Assembly: GCA_023014335.1 (NCBI GenBank)
Contig: JAECYW010000002.1
Location: forward strand, 248,001 to 312,000
Direction of reading: 5' to 3'
Length of the DNA stretch: 64,000 nucleotides
Source of the DNA: Galerina marginata
Lineage: Eukaryota > Basidiomycota > Agaricomycetes > Agaricales > Galerinaceae
The notes beneath the pieces are model-generated. The model was not told the origin of the DNA. It did no database searches and saw only the letters and a program-made list of their open reading frames with translations. A program made the translations under genes and the position numbers. Shown piece after piece: positions 12,401 to 22,800 of this stretch. Position 1 is the stretch's first letter; every line of letters begins with the position of its first letter.

Positions 12401-14502
12401 GTAGCTTCGTCAAATATCCACGGTGTTTTGGACGCGGATGCGGGTTCTTCGCCGGTGTGGAGAGACCTGGAGGCTGGCACAAGTCTCTATGTGGCGGACA
12501 TCGCAGATGAGTGCCCCTGCTGTGACGTGGCGGAAAACGCAGGGTGTTGTGGCGCAACGCGCTGGTCAGCGCTGGAATGCGGATAAGGTGCACAGCAGCA
12601 GTCTTCCTGGGCCTTCTTCTCCTTACGCACTGCCAAGCCCCAGTAAAATAGCGGCGCGAGAACACTGAAAAGACCGTTAACCCCGACCTCCAAAGTTCGG
12701 ACCAATCTCCTTCGACTGCAGTAAATGCACTTGACCCATCAGAAAGGCGTCAGTCGGGTTGAAGAGATGTCCACTATTTCATGAACGCCGCCTCGTATTC
12801 AGAGAACTTGATGGGTGACGGGCGCCATGTCGGAGAACGGTGACATTGAATCCAATCTTTGATACAGCTGGGACGGTGGATGGACTTATTTAAGCTTGGC
12901 GACGTCGGTAAATTTCTCCTGGACCTCAAATGCTACCCAACGCGTGTCCCACGCATTGTCAAGTCCCTTGGCTTGAAACATAATAAAAGTATTCTCGAAC
13001 CACTTGGGAGCATCGAGGGGCATTGCGATAGCCACAGCTTCTGTAGAAGGAGAGGCAGAGAGGGAGGGTGGCGTGGAAAACGCAGTCTGAGCAACGTCGC
13101 TGGATTTCGTTCGAGCACGTTTGCGAGGAGCCTCCTCACGACTTTGCCTGTTATTGTGGCCCGATTCAGCCGTGCGGCGCTTTCCCCTTCGTTCACTCTT
13201 CACCGCATCTGGACTCTCGTCTAGTTGTGGAACGGGAGCAGTAACAACAGCAGCAGAGGTCGCGCTGGTGAAACTTGAACGTCGGGTTTGGGAATGAGAG
13301 CAACACCAATGGGATGGGCTGAGCGCGGTCTTGGGCATAGACGACAAGTGAGAGCCCACTGGTGACCCATGACGAGAAGGAACGGGAACCAATGGCGGGG
13401 TTGGTGCGCGTGAAGGAAGTGGGACGGGCTCTGAAATTGGTTCAGATGAAGTGTGCCGAGAGGGAGGGACAACAGGCAACCCGTGACAGGAATGAGTGGG
13501 AGACAACGGGGGTGATGGTCCGCAGGAAGGTGGGACAAGCCCAGAAGTCGATTCAGGCAAGGAATATAGAGCGGAGTGCGAGCTGAACTGCAGGGTGGGG
13601 CTCAGTTTGAGAATGCTCCCTACGGGCTGGGTCCAGTGCGTTTGCTCACTTCGTTAACGAGAGTCGATGCTGAGCTAAATAAAGGGGTCGATGCCGCGTC
13701 AACGGAGTCGATAGTCGCACCATCTTCCTCCAGGTCTCCGAAATTCATGGGGAAGAAGCCGTCTTCGCGTGAAAGTGCACGAGCGCGCCACTCCTCAGGA
13801 GCTAGATATGATATATTAGCAAGTGCAGCGTAGATACGACACAATAGAGACCTACTGTAGCATTTTTGTAAGAATGAGCCAAAGATTGGCACGATATGCT
13901 TCTTGTAACGCTCACGTTCGGCGCGTCCAAAGTTTACCTTTATGTCCCCAGAGGTGACACCAGAATGAACCTGAAGGAAAGACAAAAAGTCAGCAGACAG
14001 AAACCAGAGACAGCTAACCAAAAACGTACCTGATAACTCAATTTCAACCTTCCCTCATGAGCTGGTTCTGGCCCTCCAGCAATCATCGTCACCTTCCAGC
14101 CGGTAGCCTCCGCAATGCCATCGAGAATGGGCTGAGCGTAGCGCACGAGACCTTGGATGCACCTGGAAACTTCATAAGTGCTGATACCTACATCTCAAAC
14201 GGAATAATATAACTCACCGTTGACGATCAGCGGGTTACCGAGGCATGATTCTTCTCCGCCTCGCTCAGTTTGTCGACCATTTCACAAACCACCTTATCTC
14301 GCAAGGTCGCTAACTGGTCTATGGAGGCGCCACTAATTGCAGCCCGTGCTTTGACCTTCGCTTCGATAACGGTGCGTTCAGTTTTGCGCCAGACATCGAC
14401 GGCAGTTTTTCGACGTGGGCGTGCCAGCTCCTTGCCTGTGAGCTTCGGATGCAGTGGGTCGACAAGGCGGACCTGGAACCCCATTAGCCATGTCGACACC
14501 AT
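12400..14502 (-). pseudogene. Decayed transposon-associated Agaricomycete hypothetical gene
   Basis: Minus-strand pieces match, in order, a family I know as frequent in mushroom genomes. A Lys/Arg-rich helix segment lies at 14227-14502. A piece with TGWKVTMIAGGPEP follows near 14033-14164, then a piece ending FGSFLQKCY near 13858-13970. A long Ser/Pro-rich linker follows (13560-12890), then APKWFENTFIMFQAKG. Last comes a C-terminal block with LQPD, GDWSELW and NGLFSVLAPLFYWG (12886-12540). Two stops fall where the family has Trp (a TAG next to TGG, and a TGA before Arg), there is at least one frame change before NGLFSVL, and a stop after AKLK. Both Trp stops are G-to-A changes, as expected from C-to-T decay. 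The gene is therefore non-functional or badly damaged. Confidence 0.6.
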
Positions 14503-14645
14503 CGTACATGATGCACGCTACCCCGACATGATGGGTTACCACGTACCCACCAGGTGTCCTTGCTGTGACATGGCGGCAAACAAGGGGTATCATGGGCTGG
14601 CGACGTGCTTGCCGGTGCTGGGATGTGATAAGGTGTGGGTTAGCT
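12495..14645. repeat. Pair of divergent ~100-bp direct repeats flanking the pseudogene
   Basis: Plus-strand 12507-12592 (GTGCCCCTGCTGTGACGTGG ... GCGGATAAGGTGCACAGC) and 14552-14645 (GTGTCCTTGCTGTGACATGG ... TGATAAGGTGTGGGTTAGC) are similar in sequence and in the same orientation, about 2 kb apart at either side of the decayed gene. They could be the worn ends of the element that carried it. Confidence 0.6.
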
Positions 14646-15144
14646 GCACAGCGGGGGTCGTTTCGCGACGTACCTGGTGTGTTCTCCCCGTTTGAAATCC
14701 TTCGATTTCGGGCCCGCGTTCCCTATTGGAGGCGGGCACTCGGAACGGTGCTGAGCGTCGTTTTGGCCACGTAGATTAGGCTGGTGGGATAGCAGACAGT
14801 GGACATGGCTAGAGGGGGGCGTGGGTTGCAAGGTGGGTTGTGGTTGAAAGCGCTAAGGGAAGAGAGCTGATGAGGACGGAAATAGATCTAGAAGTGCGGA
14901 AATAGAAGCGGTGAAGGCGGGCCGGCGGGCCGGCTCGTATAGCGTGACAAAATCCTGGTAGCCAAGGATAAAAGAGCCCTACCTATAAAATAGGACTCGT
15001 AACTTAAGTCTCGACGTGGAGTTTTTCCATTTTCTAATGTACTGGAGTATCGCATGTCTTCAAGTTCGTCCCAGCTTGAATTGTCCGCGTGCACTCAGTT
15101 ATAGCGCAGACATCAGGTTGATTAAACTTGAAGTCACTGTTCCG

Positions 15145-15198
15145 GGCAAAATCAGGCAGCCAAGCTTCATCGATGAAGCTTGGCTGCCTGATTTTGCC
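15145..15198. repeat. Perfect 54-bp palindrome
   Basis: GGCAAAATCAGGCAGCCAAG (start) to its exact reverse complement, centred on ATCGAT at 15171/15172, with no spacer. Flanking bases do not match. As a result, open frames on both strands carry the same peptide. Confidence 0.95.
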
Positions 15199-15270
15199 AT
15201 CCTTAGTAATTTCCCAAAGGTTTGGAATGAGGTTAAACAGAAACATCAACTGAGTCTGCAAGAAATTCAG

Positions 15271-15813
15271 AGATGTGCCGGCCAAAGCCAGCCGCCAAAA
15301 GCCAGGCTTTTTGACGGCTTTCCAAAGCCTGTGGCCTTGGCTTTGATTTTTGAAAGCCGCAGGCCGTGGCTTTGGGCCGTGGCCTCAGTAGTCGCGTATT
15401 TATTCGAAATTTCTACTCATTCAGGGCAATGGAATTGTCAACTGCAAATACCACTAAGAGAAATATTATTAAAAGTCATTTGTCTGACAGGAAAGCCTCG
15501 ATAGCACGATGAGCGGCAGCCCAGCGCTTATGTGACATTAGCTAATCAAGGAATATAAAGAGATTGATGGTGCACGCAGTGCCGTTGATGAGCTTGTTAT
15601 CAAAAATACAATTGAAGTTAATTGTATATTACTCTAATTAAGCTTCTACACAGGTGAAATAACTTGTTTAATTTACTAGTAAAGCCACGGCTCAGGCCAA
15701 AGCCAGGCCGTGGCCTGGGGCTTGAGACGGCCTTGGCCCTGGCCTGGGATTTATGAAGCCAGAAAAGCCAGGCCAAAGCCGTGGCTTTCAGGCCAAGCCA
15801 GGCCGGCACATCA
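15271..15813. mobile_element. Small non-autonomous TIR element (~0.54 kb)
   Basis: The ends GATGTGCCGGCC (15272-15283) and GGCCGGCACATC (15801-15812) are perfect inverted repeats. Inside them both termini carry many copies of AAGCC/GGCTT and GGCCTGG motifs in opposite orientation (15280-15385 and 15685-15800). The centre has no coding capacity. This is the form of a MITE-like element. I could not find a convincing target-site duplication. Confidence 0.65.
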
Positions 15814-15900
15814 CTAGCTCAGATGGCAGGCAGGAGGATAGTTCGTGGGGTGTTCGGGACCTCAGGTTCAAAAAGAGGTTGTGGAATTTAAATATCGCGT
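15814..15900 (+). other. tRNA-like polymerase III boxes, possible SINE remnant
   Basis: TAGCTCAGATGG (15815-15826) fits the A box, and GGTTCAAAAAG (15865-15875) is close to the B box GGTTCRANNCC at suitable spacing. No cloverleaf with acceptor pairing can be folded by eye, so it is not called as a tRNA. Confidence 0.25.
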
Positions 15901-16550
15901 TTCAGACAGGAAATTAGGCTAGGAAATCAGACCAGCTGCATAGCATTTATACATTTGAGGTTCTTATGTTGAGCTAACAGGCGTAGAGTATCAATAGTAA
16001 CACGAGAGCGTCACGGTTCTAAGCAGAGGCGTTTTCGTCAGTGCCTCCACAGATCTAGAGAAGTCACATTACCGGCTGAAAAGTTACCGCCGTCCCGCCA
16101 TTGCGATCACCTTTTTTTGGTGCCGTTTTTTCCAACTCCCAGATGTCCTCGAGGTTTCTTGGTAGTCTTGTTCTGGTAATTATAATAGGAAATCATACCG
16201 TGGGATGGTCTTATACATTGCCTCGCCACAATTTGGCTGGACTGGCCGACTTTACTCTCATCTACACCATCTGCTGCAGGACTCCGCTTTCCTCCTCATC
16301 TTTGTCGCCGGCATGGCCTCCGACGCATGCACCATTGATAATTACATCCCTGCCCTTGGTATCTTCTCATCGTGGTGACGTTGGTCTTGATCCGCGCCTC
16401 CCTCCTTTTGATCTGGTTCGAAAACCCGTCATCATCCAAAATACGGGAAACTGACCTGACTGGTGACCGGTTACCTTGACTCACGACCCTGCCTGCATTT
16501 GCCTGGCCCTGTATGTTCCCGGTCGTCCTGACTTGAACTTTGACGGCGCT

Positions 16551-16630
16551 TAATTCTCGCATCGGAGGATCTGGATCACTTGCGGCCTATTAATTGTCGC
16601 ATCGGAGGATCTGGATCACTTGAGGTCTAC
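16551..16630 (+). repeat. Tandem 40-bp duplication upstream of DUF6699 gene
   Basis: CGCATCGGAGGATCTGGATC occurs twice with a 40-bp period just upstream of the start at 16754; a third copy lies at 9875-9900. It may be promoter-associated or element-derived. Confidence 0.7.
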
Positions 16631-16753
16631 TTGCCTCGCGTTTCTGTATTTTATCTGTAACATTTATATTTGAAAGCTTTTGTCACTTTTTCGTTCAGAC
16701 TACAACACTTACAGACTCAACCCCCCCTCACCACTTCAACGCAGCAACTTCCA

Positions 16754-17344
16754 ATGCCCGGGCAGAAATCCAAGCGCGTGCGCTTTGCATACAGAAACAC
16801 ATTCCACCTGCCCACAGATTATCTCGTCACACCGCATCCTGCACAGCCCAGGTCTTTGCTCTCGAAATCTGTTGGCCAGATTCGACTACACTCTTATCTC
16901 GAAATGTCCAACGTTAACTGGGACATGATGGACTCCCCAGCCACGATTACAAAGGACCATCGTTCCATTAGCCTCCGGACTTTTGACGAACCAGCTACGG
17001 CTCCCCGGATGGGCTTTATGATTATTGCAATCGAAAACCTCCCATGGATGATCAAAATCCACGCATCTCATCGCCTTTACATTACACTCGATGATGTTCT
17101 CCAGGCAATCTACCGCTCTCTCCGTACAAACATTACGGCGTCAGAGTTCAATTCGATTTCTCAAGACGAACGGCGGAAGGCCGTACGTGCGTACGAGCAC
17201 CGTTACAGAAGACAGCGCTTCAGTAGGGCTTACGACGATGAAAAACGGGGTGGGATGAAGCGCGTCGATTTTCTCATGGGTCGTTCTCGCTTCCTTGGTA
17301 TTTCCAATAGTTGCTGCCTACTTCGCGTCTATGCCTCTCATTGA
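16754..17344 (+). CDS. DUF6699 domain protein
   Basis: Single-exon frame of 196 residues starting MPGQKSKRVRF. The body shows the features I know of the DUF6699 family of Agaricomycetes: a WD.MDSPATI strand, then an acceptor-like 'ATAPRMGFMIIAIENLPW' stretch, 'IKIHAS' followed by 'YITLDDVLQAIYRSLR', a Tyr/Arg-rich helix (YEHRYRRQRF), and the closing 'GMKRVDFLMGRSRFLGIS'. The family has no known function and is strongly expanded in mushroom genomes. An upstream ATG at 16680 is out of frame. The 5' flank carries a duplicated 40-bp element. The frame is intact, with no sign of decay, in an otherwise repeat-rich neighbourhood. Confidence 0.8.
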   Translation: MPGQKSKRVRFAYRNTFHLPTDYLVTPHPAQPRSLLSKSVGQIRLHSYLEMSNVNWDMMDSPATITKDHRSISLRTFDEPATAPRMGFMIIAIENLPWMIKIHASHRLYITLDDVLQAIYRSLRTNITASEFNSISQDERRKAVRAYEHRYRRQRFSRAYDDEKRGGMKRVDFLMGRSRFLGISNSCCLLRVYASH

Positions 17345-17564
17345 TTATTTACGGCACTGATGTAGAAACCTAATAGAGTAATGGCTTCTTCCGTGCCTTG
17401 ATCGAATCTATCTACATATCTATCCATGAATTTTGACGTCATGGGAAACTGCATGCAGCTGAAAGATCAACGTCGCTTCAATCTCTTGCTCATGATCATC
17501 GACACCGCAATGTACATTCTCTAGGTTGCTCTGCTTTGAGGAATGAAGATTGAGAGTGACGAGA

Positions 17565-19220
17565 TGCAAACAATCGAAAGCGAAGATGATGGTCGAAACG
17601 CCAAAATCGAGAGTGGACAGCCTTCAAACGTTGACTTTGATGTCCTAACCACCAAGGCCGACGCCGGCGAGGAAGATCGTCCTGACGAATGACGGGCAGG
17701 AAATTGCATTCGAAAATCTAAAAAAACCTCCAGGCACCGCTGCGGGCCGGCAATTCCGGCAAGCCCAACCTAGGACTCGCTTCCTCGTTGTGAATGTAGA
17801 CGCCCCACGCCCATCAACCTGCACGCCCTCCATCAGCCTTTCCTGGCTTTCAAATATTGGCCTTCTCCAACTGAGCATTCATACTCCAAGGTCTGTGAAT
17901 ATGGTGCTTAAAACCACGGTGAGGAGGTTAGACGGCGTTCCGATAGAAGGGGGTCGTGAGACGTACGGAATGAGGTGAAGAGAATGACGAGGACACAGTT
18001 GTTGTGCAACAGCGTGAAGGACCAAGTTTTCGTAGCTGGCCAAACGGACATAGGTGGAGACTCAGGCGAGGGCGAAAGGCGAGATCCTAAAAGATGAAAT
18101 GGTAGGAAAATTTGTAAGAGGTTAAATATCATTATGCAAAGTCCTTCAAGCTCACCAAGTAACCAGCGCGTTTAAGTAGGTAATAACGCCGTCGTACCAC
18201 ACCGAGAAGAACGGGGTATGGCACTTGCGTTGAGGGAGAGTGATGATGCGGCCACCAGTCGAAGGCGAAATTGGTCGTTGAGATGCCAAAGTCGAGAATG
18301 GAGAGGCCGGAAACGTGGACTTCTATGTCTGAACTGTCAGGCTGACGATGGAAAGGAAAGATCGTCCTGAGAAATGGGGATGACGTGGTGTGAACAATTG
18401 AAGGTGAAAATGTGTCCAGAATGTAAAATTCAAGGGAAGAGAAGGCGGATAGGTGGACTTCGATATGCGAACCAACATAGCCGACGGTGGCGAGGGAGGT
18501 CGTACTGAAGAATGGAGGTTGAAGGTGATGACGTGGTGCAAACAATCGAAGGTGGAAATAGGTCCTGAATCGTGGAAGTTGAGGGAAGAGAGGGCGGATA
18601 CGTCAACTTCGATATGCGAGCCACCATTGCCGAGGACGACGAGGGCGATTATCCAGACGAGTGGAGCACAGGAAATTGTTGTCGAAAACCCTCTCTTCCA
18701 TTCCAGATTCAGGCACCGCCGCGGGCCGGCGGTTCCGGTAAGCCGGGACTCGCCGTCTTCTCCTCGTCCTCCACTCCTTCTCGGTTGTGGGTATAGACTC
18801 CAGCCCAGTAGCCACGATACCAGCGCGCACGTTTACCACGAGCTTCGCTTTGACTCCCACCACCGATCTCCCCAAACCACGCTCCCAACTTCGAACGGCT
18901 GTAAACCCGCTGCCTAAACCCACAGTGAACTAGTTTAGACGACGTTCAAGTACGCTTCTTCAGAAGCGCGGGCGGAGGCGGAGAGAATGACAAGGACACT
19001 GGGGTCGTGAAGCAGCGTGAAGGCCAGAGTCTTTTGCCAGTCAAACGGACGTCGGTGGGAGGAACTTGAAGGTGATGGGCGTGATGAAAGGCGTCGGTCG
19101 ACGAGCAAGGTGGAGCCATTCGTGCCTTCCAAATGGCCGACGTTCGTAGGTAGTAGTTTTGTCATGCCGCACCGAGAAGGACAAGAGCTGGGTTCTTGTA
19201 TTAAAGGAGTGAGAGGACGT
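17565..19220. repeat. Divergent ~0.7-kb segmental duplication
   Basis: Segment 17565-18250 resembles 18535-19220 in the same order and orientation. Shared blocks include GCAAACAATCGAA, CAGGCACCGC(T/C)GCGGGCCGG followed by TTCCGG, TTAGACG(G/A)CGTTC, AGAATGAC(G/A)AGGACAC, GCGTGAAGG and CACCGAGAAG. Within 18255-18690 a further ~140-150-bp degenerate unit repeats three times (TGGACTTCGATATGCGA(A/G)CC and similar). No gene is evident; open frames here are short and differ between copies. Confidence 0.7.
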
Positions 19221-19821
19221 CGGCGCGGGAAGGTTCGGAGGCGCAGGGCGCATATATAGGTGTTATCCTGCACCTTGATCGAGAGCGGAGGGCGGAGGAA
19301 TTTCGGTGAGGAGGTAGGAGAACAAACGTAGTCCTAGTCGTGGTTGTAGTCGCATGTTGTTACCGTTCAGTTGGGAATACCAGTGCTGGTGACGATGACG
19401 TTCAGTTCTACCGGTGCTCGTGCGACTGAATCGGCGGGGTCTGAGGAATCGAGTCGCTTGCCTCGTCGAGTTCGACGTGGGGACATCGTAATTCGTGAGG
19501 CGTAGCCTAAGCCAGCGGGAATTCCGGTCAATAGCTGCGAAAGAAAACACCATCAACACGATTTCCCTTCCACACCTCCAAACGAACACTCACCGCGAAC
19601 CCAAAATCGTCTCCTCTATCACATCGAAGCTAAAATGCCACGGCCAACTTGCTTGAGACCTCGAATCGAATGTGGGAGAGCTAGAGGGGAAAAATTCAGG
19701 CCCAAGGTAAGCTAGGCAAGAAAACGATAAAAACATGAAGCTTACCATTATCATCTAGCTATCGTTTGGAGGAGAAAGAACGAAACGCTGCAGCCTTATA
19801 AGCTATATTCATTAATGAAAT

Positions 19822-22800
19822 ACTGGTAGTTGCCAGTTTGGGTGAAGTATTCAGGCGAGGTAGCTACCAACGCTGGTAGTTGCCAGTTTCATCTATTTAC
19901 ACTAAATAATGCTGCTCATGGCGGGTGGCAGCGAGCTCGACGTTGGGGGCGGGGTTTTTGATGCGGAAAAAGCGGCATCCTGTGGGGCCCCATGGAAAAA
20001 GCCCATCTGGGATGTCGGTCACCCCGTAGGGAGGGCGGGATGGGGCGTAAAAAAAATGTAACGGATGCCAGAAGTCCCGCCGGGGTCCTCGTGCCATTTT
20101 TGGACGCGTTGCGCGCCTTTTCGGTTCCTTTTGGATGAGCGATAAAAATAGATTTGGTCAGTTTTCGTGCTATATTCCCTTCATTTTTTCCCTCCCTCCA
20201 GTTATCAGTACATATTCGTAATGTCCTTGTAAATACGAGCATAATGATATAATTTTTATTACCAAATGTGCCCTGGAAGGGGTCAAACGAATGAATGATA
20301 TTTACGGGCACCATAGGATGAGCGTTATAAATAGATTTCTGCGAAATGTCTACCGTTTTTACCTATCCCGAGCTCAGTATGCCTCTCCCTTCATTTGTGT
20401 AGACACAGCTGTAATCAGGATAAAACTGCGAACCTATCAGTACCAATTTCTTGAGTAAATAAACAGTGAAAGGCCCAATTATCCGTGAAAGGCCCAATTA
20501 TCCCCCCAAAGCTCTCATATGTAGTTATGGAGAAAATATCAATATATTAACGACTGTGCGACGATATTAAATCTACGTATATTATTAAAATAGGGAGAAC
20601 GGCGGCGGCGGCAGCCAGCCGCCTGTCCATCTTGCCCTGCCCACCCAGCCCTCGCATTCACGTTCGGTTTGTGTGGCGTGGTGGACTGCGAGCTGGCCGG
20701 CATACGAGAGCGTCTGCGGACGAAGCTGCGTGGTCGGCGAGGGTCGGTGTAACGTCTCCTACGCATCGTGGCCCACATGTGACGTGGAATACGGGCAGGG
20801 AGACGTCAACGCCGTCTGGACAAACGGCGGGGGTGGTGGGTGAGGATATGGAAGTCGGTGTCGAGCGACGCGCGACTGCGAGGCGAGAACGGGAGGGCGG
20901 GTATACGGGCACCACGGGCGTTGACGGCCAAGGGCATTGGCTACCAATGGAAGGGCAGCGGGAGGGCGGGGGCAGCAAGGCACCACCATTTAACCCCAAC
21001 TGCTGCCACCTCGTCGTCAATGTATCCCAGCAGGAGCAGTGTGCTCCTGCCCCTTGCATTGCAGCAGCCCCTCTTAACACACCTCCGTCGTGCATCCACC
21101 CCACCATCCACCCCACCCTTGTTATCTCCGTCCCCTTCGTCACCCTCGGCCCCTCCCTCTCGTCGTCGACGTCGTCGTTGGCGGTGTCTTGCTGGCATTC
21201 GTTATTTTCACTGGACCGGCACTCCCCAAAGACGCGGGGATTGACATTGGAAGTGGGAGAGAGGTGGTGCAGGCGACTAGCGGAATTCCCGGGCTCGAGT
21301 ATTCGACGCCGGTCGCTCTGCACCTTGGACAGTGGAAGGGGTTGTGCGGTGTTGCCAGGCGGATGGATTTCGACTCGAAGGCCGGTCCCTCGAAGGTTGG
21401 TCGTGGTTGGGTCGTGACGAAGAAAGGGGCGATCGAGGGGTGGATTGGCGAGCAGATGGGTGTGTTGGAGTCGAGGGCGCCGCGGACGGGTGTAGTGGGG
21501 AGTCGCGGCTGACGGTGCCGTACTCTGAAAGCGCCGGCCCACATGCGGAGGCGAGGGGCACACGACGCAGGCTTTTGTGGCCTTGAGGGAGCATGATAGA
21601 GAGGCGAGGAGGTGGTGGTGGTGGTGGTGGTGAGAAAGCAGAAATCAACATCAACGTTGTTGATCGGCTTTCGGGAAGGCGTGTGATTGGCTGAGGCAGT
21701 CGGGCCGGGGAGACTCCGATCCGTCGTCAGCGTCTCGAACACTGTGGCGGGTATACCAGAGGATGCTTGAGAGGCTGGGTTTCGTCGGTATATACTGTAT
21801 ATGTGGTTTAGAAAATATATTTGGTCGTAAATATGTATAAAATGAGAAGTACCGATAGTTAAACTGAGTGTATATCGAAACTTCGAGAACGACGAGCGAT
21901 TTCTTCGATGATTCATGCTCATAAAGCTATAAAGTGAGGTTTGAGAAGTTCATAATGCCTTCCGGTCTTATAAAGTATCTAGAATTTTATTTAACAATGT
22001 ATATTGTCTCTTCAAAGCATTTCTTTGCATCTAATGATGACTTAAGTACTGGAATGCCATTTGTTAAACCTACTGTTTGACCGAAAATCACCTCTCACAG
22101 AGGTCCAAGCTCATGTCGAACCCTTGAGGAGTGAAATTGCCCACCGGATATACAATAATATACTATTAAACTAAGCACAAATGTATCCTACTACTAACTT
22201 CTTAACTTAGGGCTCCTGTTATTGTCATCCGAGAGGTTTTCGACGATAGCCAGCCTCGACGGATTGCCCGGTCCGTTCGAGGGAGCCAATCAGATCGATC
22301 GCCGAAAACGCCGAACAACAGATCAACCGCCATCAACACTGGTTGATCTTGCTTTCCACCGTCACCACTGACTTCCCTCCTCTCCCTCTTGGCCCCTTCC
22401 GCTTCTCAGAGCCTCGAGAACATGTCTGGTAAGTGTTTCTATGACATTTACTTGTCATATCACTTATTTTTTCTATCTCAACAGGTACTCAAGCACGAAC
22501 AACGTCGTGCCCCACGTCGCGAGCCCCCCCTCACGTTGAGGGCTGTGGGCCGGCGTTCCAACGAATTCAGGTGGGGAATCCGGCGGCGGATAACGAGGGG
22601 AGTAGAGGATAACGAGGGAGGATAACGAGGGGAGGATAACGAGGGGAGGATAACTTGGGGAGACCCTAGGGAGGGAGACCCGCCCGGTGCGTCGCGAGAC
22701 GAGTCGTATTTCGACTCGTCTTGCTTTCCTTGCTACTCCGCACCCCCCCACCTGATTCGCGCCGCGATAGGCTGGTTCGAGGCCCGGTGCCGCTGCCTAC

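Noticed and set aside
21285..21302. GAATTCCCGGGCTCGAG resembling a cloning linker
   Set aside because: No vector sequence around it; overlapping restriction sites occur by chance in GC-rich DNA.
20632..21922. Several 130-300-codon frames inside the long-TIR element
   Set aside because: GC-rich sequence gives long open frames on both strands at once; no motif, no consistent strand.
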